Below, one piece after another: positions 1 to 5,849 of a stretch of DNA of 11,263 bases. The stretch is from Nonlabens sp. (GTDB taxonomy: Bacteria; Bacteroidota; Bacteroidia; Flavobacteriales; Flavobacteriaceae): the NCBI GenBank assembly GCA_023301395.1, contig JALZUY010000234.1, positions 1-11,263 on the forward strand, read 5' to 3'. Under the pieces are notes generated by a model, which made no database searches, had not been told where the DNA came from, and was given only the letters and a program-made list of their open reading frames with translations. Both the position numbers and the translations under genes were made by a program. Each line of letters begins with the position of its first letter. Position 1 is the first letter of the stretch.

Positions 1-1
1 T

Positions 2-361
2 GTAGTTGAAACCTACTCTATGTCTTTATTGAATTTCAAATATTTTACTCAAAGCTTTAAACTTAAAAACAAGAAGTATAATTACATAAAAACACATCGC
101 ATAATTATAAAAGACACCATAGAAAATTCAATTATCTCTGATAGAATATATAATAATGGTGAAAGTATAGATTTAAGCCCAGTTTATACTTCTCAAGACA
201 ACACTAATTCTTACTACAGTTATCACTGGACAGGAGCTTTATTTAAAAATAAGCCTCCTATAATTTATGGTATAAAGAGTCATTCTTTCGGCTGTCCATC
301 AGTAGAATTTATAGATGCTAGTGAGCCATCAATATGGATACTTTGTGACAATAGGCATTAA
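2..361 (+). CDS. Unknown protein, C-terminal part, cut by the left edge
   Basis: The reading frame is open from base 2 to the TAA at 359-361, with no stop before the first Met at base 20, so the gene probably begins outside the window. The Met at 20 is only the first internal candidate. About 119 residues are visible. They are rich in Lys, Asn, Ile, Tyr and Ser, and the C-terminal end holds an IYGIKSHSFGCPSVEFID stretch and finishes CDNRH. I recognise no domain, signal peptide or membrane helix in the visible part. Its bases are more AT-rich than those of the neighbouring lipB and lysS, which would fit acquired or fast-evolving DNA. It runs convergent to lipB with 19 nt between the stops and no obvious terminator hairpin. 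The coding call rests on the long open frame and plausible protein composition. Confidence 0.6.
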   Translation, partial: VVETYSMSLLNFKYFTQSFKLKNKKYNYIKTHRIIIKDTIENSIISDRIYNNGESIDLSPVYTSQDNTNSYYSYHWTGALFKNKPPIIYGIKSHSFGCPSVEFIDASEPSIWILCDNRH

Positions 362-380
362 TGGAAGTGAATAATTAAAT

Positions 381-1076
381 CTAAATCAACTCTGCCTCAA
401 AAAGCTCTGAGAAGTACTTCTTGATTTTTTCCTTCACCTCTTTCTCATCTACAGGTCGTTTTAACTCAGTAGCAAGTGTAGTAACCGCTTTATCATCTAT
501 TCCACATGGAACGATATGATCAAAGTAACCTAAGTCTGTATTTACATTAAATGCAAAACCGTGCATAGTTACCCAGCGGCTAGCTCGCACGCCCATAGCA
601 CATATTTTGCGAGCAAACGGTGTTCCTACATCGAGCCACACACCAGTTTCTCCTTTACTACGTTCTCCTTTAAGACCGTAATCTGCGAGGATTTTAATAA
701 ATATTTCTTCTAAGAAGCGTAAATATTTATGAATGTCACTAAAGAAGTTTTCTAAATCTAGAATAGGATAACCTACAATTTGTCCAGGACCATGATAGGT
801 AATATCGCCACCACGATTAATTTTATAAAAAGTAGCTCCTATGTTTTTAAGTAAAGTTTCATTTGCAAGAAGATTTTCAAGATCACCACTTTTCCCAAGT
901 GTATATACATGATCGTGTTCTACAAACAACAGGTGATTGTCAGTCTCAAGACCAGCGTCTTCTCTCCTATTCTTGATTTTTACATCAATAATATCCTTGA
1001 AGAGCTGCTCTTGTTCATCCCAAGTATCTTTATAATCCTTGCGACCTAAATCTTTAAACTGAACTTGTTTATTCAT
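381..1076 (-). CDS. lipB: Octanoyl-[acyl carrier protein]:protein N-octanoyltransferase (LipB)
   Basis: This cytoplasmic enzyme moves the octanoyl group from acyl carrier protein to the lipoyl domains of 2-oxoacid dehydrogenases and the glycine cleavage H protein, the first step of endogenous lipoate synthesis (family knowledge). The 231-residue product has the family signatures in order: RGGDITYHGPGQ (88-99), a Lys in RKICAMGVR (K157), MHGFAFNV (171-178) and the catalytic Cys in PCGIDDKAVT (C191). K157 and C191 are 34 residues apart, the same spacing as Lys135/Cys169 of E. coli LipB. Length is normal for the family. The start at 1076 follows a TACCTTTG -7 box by 4 nt, so a leaderless transcript is likely. 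LipA is not in the window. The upstream small lipoprotein gene on the same strand ends 65 nt away and may read through into lipB. Confidence 0.96.
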   Translation of the reverse strand: MNKQVQFKDLGRKDYKDTWDEQEQLFKDIIDVKIKNRREDAGLETDNHLLFVEHDHVYTLGKSGDLENLLANETLLKNIGATFYKINRGGDITYHGPGQIVGYPILDLENFFSDIHKYLRFLEEIFIKILADYGLKGERSKGETGVWLDVGTPFARKICAMGVRASRWVTMHGFAFNVNTDLGYFDHIVPCGIDDKAVTTLATELKRPVDEKEVKEKIKKYFSELFEAELI

Positions 1077-1080
1077 AGTA

Positions 1081-1088
1081 CAAAGGTA
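1081..1088 (-). promoter_or_regulatory. Bacteroidota -7 box of lipB, placed for a leaderless mRNA
   Basis: On the minus strand the sequence TACCTTTG matches the Bacteroidota sigma-70 -7 consensus TAnnTTTG exactly. Only four bases (TACT) separate its last G from the lipB ATG, so transcription would start at or next to the start codon. I see no TTG -33 element at 17-23 nt, so the promoter may be weak or the match may be chance. Confidence 0.5.
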
Positions 1089-1141
1089 AAACTTGCTACT
1101 ATAAAACTATCGCAGTATGCTTTTTAAAAGCAAAAGGAGTT

Positions 1142-1528
1142 TTAATTATAAATAATATTATTATCTAAAGCTCTTACTTCGTCAAGGCCTAAATCAAATC
1201 GTTGATCAAATAAATCGTTATCTACTATATCCTGCCATGAATTTGCATCATAGACTGTTTTAGTCACTATAATAAGTGTAAGCTTCTTATCATCAGTTAA
1301 AATACCTTCATCTACGGTATAGAGAAACTTGCCTCCTGCTGGTATTACTCTATTTGTATTACCATCTCCAGGATCTGTAAATGAAGAAATCACCGTATTA
1401 TCGTAATCAAATGCGATGTAAATTTCTTCGGCAGTGTTGTTTGTAACATTATAGCTGTTATACTCTTCTTCAAAGCTACAAGCTGTTAATGTAATGGCTG
1501 CTACTATTAATAAAATAAGACGTTTCAT
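1142..1528 (-). CDS. Small lipoprotein of unknown function
   Basis: A 128-residue protein with a short Lys/Arg start, a hydrophobic stretch (about 4-13) and a lipobox LTAC with the lipidated Cys at position 17. It should be exported by Sec, processed by signal peptidase II and anchored in a membrane. The mature part opens SFEEEYNSYNVTNNTAEEIYIAF, is acidic with many Asn, Asp and Thr, and looks mostly beta-stranded. There are no Cys residues beyond the lipidated one and no enzyme motif that I recognise. It lies between the YqaE-type gene (50 nt upstream) and lipB (65 nt downstream) on the same strand, so the three may be partly cotranscribed. The start at 1528 is set by the signal peptide. Function unknown. 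Confidence 0.82.
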   Translation of the reverse strand: MKRLILLIVAAITLTACSFEEEYNSYNVTNNTAEEIYIAFDYDNTVISSFTDPGDGNTNRVIPAGGKFLYTVDEGILTDDKKLTLIIVTKTVYDANSWQDIVDNDLFDQRFDLGLDEVRALDNNIIYN

Positions 1529-1553
1529 AAAATTAGGAACTTTAATTCTATAG

Positions 1554-1591
1554 ACGCTATTTCTTACCAGTGGTTGCTTAAGAAATAGTGT
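1554..1591. repeat. Inverted repeat hairpin over the stop of the YqaE-type gene
   Basis: CTATTTCTTA (1557-1566) and TAAGAAATAG (1579-1588) are perfectly complementary. One G-T wobble extends the stem to 13 bp (1554-1566 with 1579-1591), with a 12-base loop at 1567-1578. In the minus-strand transcript the 5' arm is formed by the last codons and the stop of the YqaE-type gene. No T-run follows, so it is not a standard intrinsic terminator. It may protect the 3' end or lower read-through into the lipoprotein gene. Confidence 0.55.
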
Positions 1592-1745
1592 TTTCTGATT
1601 TATTTAAAATAATTAATGCTGCTATAACTCCTGGAACCCAACCAAGACAAGTTAAAATAAGAACAATCAAAATGGAACCACAACCTCTACCTATAACAGA
1701 AAGTGGTGGGAAAATGATTGCTAGAACGACACGCCAAAAACTCAT
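1578..1745 (-). CDS. YqaE/Pmp3 family small membrane protein
   Basis: A 55-residue ORF, translated by hand from the minus strand, beginning MSFWRVVLAI and ending ENTIS. It has the Pmp3/YqaE (UPF0057) layout: a first membrane segment (about 4-18) containing the family's PP pair (P13, P14), a short polar turn with GRGCG (19-23), then a second membrane segment (about 24-48) with the conserved LTCLGWVPGVIAAL core. Members are two-helix inner-membrane proteins, often linked in other organisms to salt, cold or envelope stress; the biochemical role is not established. It is divergent from lysS with 148 nt between the starts, in a region holding the lysS promoter and a 15-bp palindrome. A hairpin overlaps its stop. 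The family match is clear from the sequence. Confidence 0.92.
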   Translation of the reverse strand: MSFWRVVLAIIFPPLSVIGRGCGSILIVLILTCLGWVPGVIAALIILNKSENTIS

Positions 1746-1786
1746 ATTTTTTCTAAGTATTTAATTTTAATCAGTAAGCGGTAGAC

Positions 1787-1801
1787 TTGTGATTATCACA
1801 A
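1787..1801. promoter_or_regulatory. 15-bp perfect palindrome, candidate operator
   Basis: TTGTGATTATCACAA consists of two 7-base arms (TTGTGAT and ATCACAA) around one central base. It sits between the divergent YqaE-type gene (start 1745) and lysS (promoter 1844-1873), a natural place for a dimeric regulator. The half-sites resemble TGTGA/TCACA of CRP-type sites, but the spacer is 3 rather than 6 bases, so I do not assign it to CRP. It is about 43 nt upstream of the lysS -33 element, so it could act on either gene. Confidence 0.4.
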
Positions 1802-1843
1802 TTACTAAACTGACAACACTTATATGACCATACAAAAACAATT

Positions 1844-1873
1844 TTGTTACACCATTTAACCAAGTTATCTTTG
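1844..1873 (+). promoter_or_regulatory. lysS promoter (Bacteroidota -33/-7 type)
   Basis: A TTG at 1844-1846 is followed after exactly 19 bases by TATCTTTG at 1866-1873. This matches the Bacteroidota consensus TTG-N(17-23)-TAnnTTTG. Transcription should start near 1878-1880, giving a leader of about 15 nt before the ATG at 1894. No Shine-Dalgarno sequence is seen, as expected for this phylum. Confidence 0.75.
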
Positions 1874-1893
1874 CAAGCTTAATAAACTAAGAC

Positions 1894-3585
1894 ATGAATC
1901 CACTTTCTGAACAAGAAATCATACGCCGTGAGAAACTAGGCAAATTGCGTGAGATGGGAATTGATCCTTATCCAGCAGCTTTATATCCAGTAGACAGCAC
2001 GTCTGCATCCATAAAAGCAGATTTCAAAGAAGGTAAACCAGTAAACGTTGCAGGACGTTTAATGTCTCGTCGTATCGCTGGAGCAGCATCATTTGCAGAG
2101 TTGCAAGATAGTGAAGGACGCATACAAGTTTATTTTAACCGTGACGAGATCTGTCCTGGAGAAGATAAGTCGCAGTATAATGATGTTTATAAAAAGCTCC
2201 TTGATATAGGAGATATCATAGGTATAGAAGGTGAACTTTTTAATACTCAAGTGGGCGAAATGACCATTATGGTTAAAAAATTCACACTTCTTACTAAGTC
2301 CTTAAAGCCATTACCACTTCCTAAGGTAGATGCCGACGGAAATATTCATGACGGTTTTGTTGATCCAGAGATGCGTTATCGCCAGCGATATGCAGACCTA
2401 GTAGTAAATCCACAAGTGAAAGAAGTTTTTGTAAAACGTACTAAGCTTTTTAATGCGATGCGTAACTTCTTTAACGATCGCGAGTATTTTGAAGTAGAAA
2501 CTCCTATCCTACAACCCATTCCTGGTGGAGCTGCGGCACGTCCATTTATCACTCACCACAACTCACTGGATATGCCACTTTACATGCGTATTGCAAACGA
2601 GTTATATTTAAAGAGATTGATCGTAGGTGGATTTGATGGTGTGTATGAGTTCAGTAAAAATTTCCGAAATGAAGGAATGGACCGCACGCACAATCCAGAG
2701 TTTACCGCAATGGAAATCTATGTAGCTTACAAGGATTACAACTGGATGATGGACTTTACAGAGAACCTGTTAGAACATTGTGCCGTTAAAGTAAATGGTG
2801 AAACTACGAGCCATTTTGGTGAACACACTATTGAGTGGAAAGCACCATATCCTCGTGTAACGATGACCGATTCTATAAAGCATTTTACTGGATTTGATAT
2901 TACTGGAAAAAGTGAAGATGAGTTATACGCTTTCGCGAAAGCGGACGGAATAGACGTAGATAAATCAATGGGTAAAGGAAAATTAATAGATGAGATTTTT
3001 GGTGAGAGATGTGAAGGAAACTATATCCAACCTACTTTCATCACAGATTACCCAAAGGAAATGTCACCACTTACCAAAGAACATCGTGACCATCCTGAAT
3101 TAACAGAACGATTTGAATTAATGGTTTGTGGTAAAGAAATCGCAAACGCATACTCAGAGTTGAACGATCCAATTGATCAACGTGAGCGTTTTGAAGCGCA
3201 AGTAGCACTAGGTGATCGTGGAGATGATGAAGCAATGTTTATAGATCAGGATTTCTTGAGAGCGCTGGAATATGGAATGCCTCCTACGAGTGGATTAGGA
3301 ATAGGAATGGATCGATTGATCATGTTCTTAACTAATAATCCTTCTATTCAAGAAGTACTTTTCTTCCCACAAATGAAACCCGAAAAACAAGCACTAGATC
3401 TTACTGAAGATGAAAAAACAGTCTTTGACATATTGAAAAAAGAGACTGAAATGGACTTAAATACCCTAAAAGATCAAGCTGGCTTGAGTAATAAAAAATG
3501 GGATAAAGCCGTTAAAGGTTTAACTGGTAAAAAAGTCGCTAAGGTTTCTAAAACTGATGATGAATTATTGATTGAAATACTCTAA
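1894..3585 (+). CDS. lysS: Lysyl-tRNA synthetase, class II
   Basis: Attaches lysine to tRNA-Lys in the cytoplasm. The 563-residue product has an N-terminal OB-fold anticodon-binding domain (about 50-135, with VAGRLMSRRIAGAASFAELQ) and a class II catalytic domain. Motif 1 is around 190-210 (FFNDREYFEVETPILQPIPG), motif 2 is FRNEGMDRTHNPEF (257-270) and motif 3 is GLGIGMDRL (467-475). It is about 60 residues longer than E. coli LysS. The extra part (about 502-563) is a Lys/Asp-rich segment shaped like a small winged-helix domain, and I recall it in other Flavobacteriia. A segment at 336-372 (GKSEDELYAFAKADG...) contains a DNA palindrome at codons 345-350. The start at 1894 fits the promoter spacing. 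A secreted DinB-like protein follows after 9 nt and is probably cotranscribed. Confidence 0.98.
   Translation: MNPLSEQEIIRREKLGKLREMGIDPYPAALYPVDSTSASIKADFKEGKPVNVAGRLMSRRIAGAASFAELQDSEGRIQVYFNRDEICPGEDKSQYNDVYKKLLDIGDIIGIEGELFNTQVGEMTIMVKKFTLLTKSLKPLPLPKVDADGNIHDGFVDPEMRYRQRYADLVVNPQVKEVFVKRTKLFNAMRNFFNDREYFEVETPILQPIPGGAAARPFITHHNSLDMPLYMRIANELYLKRLIVGGFDGVYEFSKNFRNEGMDRTHNPEFTAMEIYVAYKDYNWMMDFTENLLEHCAVKVNGETTSHFGEHTIEWKAPYPRVTMTDSIKHFTGFDITGKSEDELYAFAKADGIDVDKSMGKGKLIDEIFGERCEGNYIQPTFITDYPKEMSPLTKEHRDHPELTERFELMVCGKEIANAYSELNDPIDQRERFEAQVALGDRGDDEAMFIDQDFLRALEYGMPPTSGLGIGMDRLIMFLTNNPSIQEVLFFPQMKPEKQALDLTEDEKTVFDILKKETEMDLNTLKDQAGLSNKKWDKAVKGLTGKKVAKVSKTDDELLIEIL
2928..2943. repeat. 16-bp perfect palindrome inside lysS
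   Basis: CGCTTTCGCGAAAGCG is fully self-complementary and GC-rich compared with its surroundings. In the lysS frame it runs from the end of the Tyr345 codon through codons 346-350 and encodes A-F-A-K-A. A one-mismatch variant occurs in the 5' end of hutU at 9540-9555, read in another frame. I recall this motif as frequent in some marine Flavobacteriaceae genomes, but could not count it here beyond these two copies. Confidence 0.7.
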
Positions 3586-3594
3586 ACCTTATCT

Positions 3595-4749
3595 ATGAAA
3601 TTACTAAAAAATTTAAGTTTCTCTTTATTAATGGTGGCTAGCTACTTATCAATAGGACAAGAGACTAACAAGGAAATATCTAGAGAATGGGTTTCTTTTT
3701 CTCAATTTATAGAAATTACTACTGATAAAGAATTAAAATTTAAATTAGTAGGATCATTAAAAATTGAAGATAGTAATGAGCACACCTTTGGCGGTTTATG
3801 GGCTCGTGTGGATAATAGAGGTGAAGAGATGGGCTTTTTTGATAATATGCAAAATAGTCCAGAAAAAGTAAGTGATATTTGGGCAGATTATGAAATTATA
3901 GGAACGATAGATGAAAATTCTAAAACTCTCAACTTTGGTGGTCTATGTTTATATAATGGTAAATTTTATTTTGATAACATTAGACTTTATATTGAAGACG
4001 AGACAGGTGAATACCAACCTGTAAATATTGAAAATAATAGTTTTGAATCTAAAGTAAAAGGATATAATATTCCTAAGTGGAGTTTAGGTATTTCTAAAGG
4101 TAAAATCGTAAAAGTCAAAGAGTTTGAAATCACCCAATCTAAGGATAGCTCCTTAGGCTCTAACTCCTTACTGATTATGGGGTCTAATATACCAGATCCT
4201 GAACCATTTGTACCCAGCACCATAGGTGATGCAGAAAGCAAATCACCTCAAATAGAGTCTATGATATCTATGCTAGAGGACTTAAAAGACAGAGTTGAAT
4301 ATACTGTTAAGGATTTAACTCCGTATGAACTGGATCATCTCCACGATGAGAACGCAAATCGTATAGGCGCATTAATAATGCATCTCGCAGCAGCCGAAAA
4401 GTTTTATCAAGTTTTCACCTTTGAAGGAAGAGAGTTTAATGACCAAGAAAAAGAGATTTGGGAAGATGCCTTAAATCTAGATAAAAAAGGCCGTGATAAA
4501 TTTCAAGGTCATTCTATCCAGTACTATTTAGACATATATAATGAGATTAGAGCGGTTACAATTGCTGAGTTAAGAAAGAGAGATGATACGTGGTTTGAAG
4601 AGATACAACCAGCTTATGGGTGGAGTAATCATTATTGCTGGTTTCATGTAATGGAGCATCAATCCAGTCACTTAGGTCAAATTTTATTTTTAAAAAAACG
4701 TATTCCGCCTGAACCTGTAATCGAGGTTCCAGATATGATTAAACAGTAA
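3595..4749 (+). CDS. Secreted protein: jelly-roll-like domain plus DinB-like domain
   Basis: A 384-residue protein with a Sec signal peptide (about 1-21, ending SIGQ). Residues about 30-195 look like a beta-sandwich: LVGSLKIEDS, GGLWARVDN, GFFDNMQ and FYFDNIRLYIED. The same pattern precedes S41 peptidase and hydrolase domains in other Bacteroidota exported proteins, as far as I recall. Residues about 215-367 form a DinB/YfiT-like four-helix domain, with the expected metal-binding His triad at H263 (IMHLAAAE) and H355/H359 (MEHQSSHLGQ). Members of the superfamily are usually cytoplasmic, metal-dependent thiol transferases or proteins of unknown role. Export of a DinB domain on a binding domain is unusual, and the substrate is unknown. 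The gene starts 9 nt after lysS, in the same unit, and is closed by a strong hairpin at 4766-4797. Confidence 0.85.
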   Translation: MKLLKNLSFSLLMVASYLSIGQETNKEISREWVSFSQFIEITTDKELKFKLVGSLKIEDSNEHTFGGLWARVDNRGEEMGFFDNMQNSPEKVSDIWADYEIIGTIDENSKTLNFGGLCLYNGKFYFDNIRLYIEDETGEYQPVNIENNSFESKVKGYNIPKWSLGISKGKIVKVKEFEITQSKDSSLGSNSLLIMGSNIPDPEPFVPSTIGDAESKSPQIESMISMLEDLKDRVEYTVKDLTPYELDHLHDENANRIGALIMHLAAAEKFYQVFTFEGREFNDQEKEIWEDALNLDKKGRDKFQGHSIQYYLDIYNEIRAVTIAELRKRDDTWFEEIQPAYGWSNHYCWFHVMEHQSSHLGQILFLKKRIPPEPVIEVPDMIKQ

Positions 4750-4765
4750 TTTTACACATTAAATT

Positions 4766-4797
4766 AAAGCCTTTAAAATTATTTAAAGGCTTTTTTT
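4766..4797 (+). terminator. Intrinsic terminator of the lysS unit
   Basis: A perfect 12-bp stem (AAAGCCTTTAAA at 4766-4777 with TTTAAAGGCTTT at 4782-4793) closes a 4-base loop and runs straight into seven Ts (4791-4797). It lies 17 nt after the stop of the DinB-domain gene. Confidence 0.9.
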
Positions 4798-4818
4798 ATG
4801 TCTTGTAATTAAACTTTT

Positions 4819-4843
4819 ACATCTATCAACTAGTCATAGATGT
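4819..4843. promoter_or_regulatory. Inverted repeat ahead of the DUF4890-like gene, candidate operator
   Basis: ACATCTAT (4819-4826) and ATAGATGT (4836-4843) are perfect inverted arms separated by 9 bases that contain ACTAGT. The repeat ends 20 nt before the ATG at 4864 and no T-run follows, so it is not a terminator. Its position suits an operator or a 5' leader hairpin. I found no clear TAnnTTTG box in this gap, so the promoter of the gene remains unplaced. Confidence 0.4.
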
Positions 4844-4863
4844 GTAACCCTTAAAAAAGAAAA

Positions 4864-5292
4864 ATGAAAAAGATAATCGTACTTATTGCATTAATGGCAA
4901 TGACAGTAGCTCAAGCTCAACAAGGAAGAAAAGGAGAAAAAGGAGAACGCATGAAAAATGTGAATTCTCAAGAAATGGCTACCATGCAGTCTAAGAAAAT
5001 GACTCTTGCTCTTGACCTATCAGATAAACAAGAAAAAGAAATTTTTCAAATTCTTGTAAACCAAGCGGAAAATAGAAAGGCAAATAAAATGTCTAAAGAA
5101 GACCATCAAAAATTAACAGACGAGCAAAAGAAGGCTAAGAAAATAGCCGTTATGGATGAAAAAATAGCCGCAAAACGCGCTATGAAAAAAATTCTTAACG
5201 AAAACCAATATGCCAAATGGGAAAAGATGATACAGAAAAGAATGGGAAAACGTAGTAAAAAAGGCAACAAGAAAAGAAGGAAAAGAGATTAG
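4864..5292 (+). CDS. Small basic secreted protein, DUF4890/Spy-like
   Basis: A 142-residue exported protein with a signal peptide (1-18, cleavage after AQA). The core, MATMQSKKMTLALDLSDKQEKEIFQI (about 38-63), is the pattern seen in Bacteroidota DUF4890 proteins, which resemble the Spy/CpxP (LTXXQ) periplasmic chaperones. A second helix pair ends ILNENQYAKWEKM (110-122), much like the second LTXXQ-type repeat. The rest is charged helix, very rich in Lys, Glu and Met. A collagen-like GRKGEKGER triplet run follows the signal peptide (21-29), and the C-terminal 17 residues carry about ten Lys or Arg. That strongly basic tail could bind an acidic surface or nucleic acid, which is inference. The gene stands alone between two terminators, with an inverted repeat just upstream. 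Confidence 0.85.
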   Translation: MKKIIVLIALMAMTVAQAQQGRKGEKGERMKNVNSQEMATMQSKKMTLALDLSDKQEKEIFQILVNQAENRKANKMSKEDHQKLTDEQKKAKKIAVMDEKIAAKRAMKKILNENQYAKWEKMIQKRMGKRSKKGNKKRRKRD

Positions 5293-5315
5293 TTTAGTTT
5301 TTTTAGTTCAGTCAG

Positions 5316-5354
5316 AAAGTCCTTATCATGAGAATGATAGGGACTTTTGTTTTT
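5316..5354 (+). terminator. Intrinsic terminator of the DUF4890-like gene
   Basis: A 14-bp stem with one T-G wobble (5316-5329 pairing with 5334-5347) closes the tetraloop GAGA. It is followed by a T-rich tail TTTTGTTTTT to 5354. It begins 23 nt after the stop of the gene. Confidence 0.88.
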
Positions 5355-5380
5355 AGTATCTATTTTATTTCTTATTTTTA
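5347..5380 (+). promoter_or_regulatory. Weak candidate promoter of the 124-residue secreted protein gene
   Basis: TTG at 5347-5349 is followed after 23 bases by TATTTTTA (5373-5380), which differs from TAnnTTTG only in the last base. The spacing is at the long end of the allowed range and the region is AT-rich, so a chance match is possible. A promoter is needed here because a strong terminator lies just upstream. Confidence 0.3.
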
Positions 5381-5401
5381 AAATCTCGTAAAACAACAAT
5401 C

Positions 5402-5776
5402 ATGAAGAAATTATTATTTGTTATAGCAGTTTTAGTAGCTGGAATAGGTTACGCACAAGCACCTCAAATAACTGATGCTCAGTTAGAAAACAGCCATGCC
5501 ATCAAAGAAAAAACTGATAAATTCAACACCATTGTTGATCAAAAAGTAGATCAAATCATGACATTAGGTAACATAGATTCAAACCGAAGAGGTGAATTAT
5601 TGGAACTTGTGATGGATAAAGAGTCTCAAAATGCGAGTATAGAAAGAGAAAACATCACTGATATCATGAAGCAATCAAAAATGAATGATGTTCGTAATTC
5701 TTTTGAAACTCAACTTAAAGCACTATTAGGGGAAAGTAAATACAACCTTGTTAAAAGCGCTTTAAGTTCTAAATAG
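5402..5776 (+). CDS. Small secreted helical protein of unknown function
   Basis: A 124-residue protein with a clear signal peptide (MKKLLFVIAVLVAGIGYA, cleavage after A18). The mature part is predicted all-helical and has no Cys. It contains KEKTDKFNTIVDQKVDQIMTL (about 35-55) and ends in a helix with ALLGESKYNLVKSAL. Size, export signal and the late 'LGESKYN' helix recall the DUF4890/Spy-like protein just upstream (compare LNENQYAKW), so the two may be distant relatives with similar periplasmic roles. That is inference. It has its own terminators on both sides and runs convergent to the hemL operon. The start is set by the signal peptide. Confidence 0.8.
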   Translation: MKKLLFVIAVLVAGIGYAQAPQITDAQLENSHAIKEKTDKFNTIVDQKVDQIMTLGNIDSNRRGELLELVMDKESQNASIERENITDIMKQSKMNDVRNSFETQLKALLGESKYNLVKSALSSK

Positions 5777-5795
5777 TATTTTTATTTAATTTTAT

Positions 5796-5831
5796 AAAAA
5801 AGCCGTTTCATTTCTGAAACGGCTTTTTTTT
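5796..5831. terminator. Bidirectional intrinsic terminator between convergent units
   Basis: A 15-bp perfect stem (5796-5810 with 5815-5829, core GCCGTTTCA/TGAAACGGC) closes the loop TTTC. It has an A-run on the left and a run of eight Ts on the right (5824-5831), so it works in both directions. It starts 19 nt after the stop of the + strand secreted protein gene and 18 nt after the hemL stop on the minus strand. Confidence 0.93.
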
Positions 5832-5849
5832 ATGTGAATCAATCTTCAT

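Noticed and set aside
1118..1132. Self-complementary TGCTTTTTAAAAGCA between the lipoprotein gene and lipB, considered as a terminator
   Set aside because: The arms meet with a single central base, so no proper loop can form, and no T-run follows on the minus strand.
1787..1801. The TGTGA...TCACA palindrome as a CRP site
   Set aside because: CRP sites need a 6-base spacer and this one has 3, so I kept it only as an unassigned operator candidate.
3987..4241. 84-codon open frame on the minus strand
   Set aside because: It lies wholly inside the DinB-domain gene on the other strand, has no promoter or family features, and mirrors the coding strand's composition.
4801..4863. A TAnnTTTG promoter for the DUF4890-like gene
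   Set aside because: A TTG occurs at 4803-4805, but nothing close to TAnnTTTG lies 17-23 bases after it, so no promoter is called.
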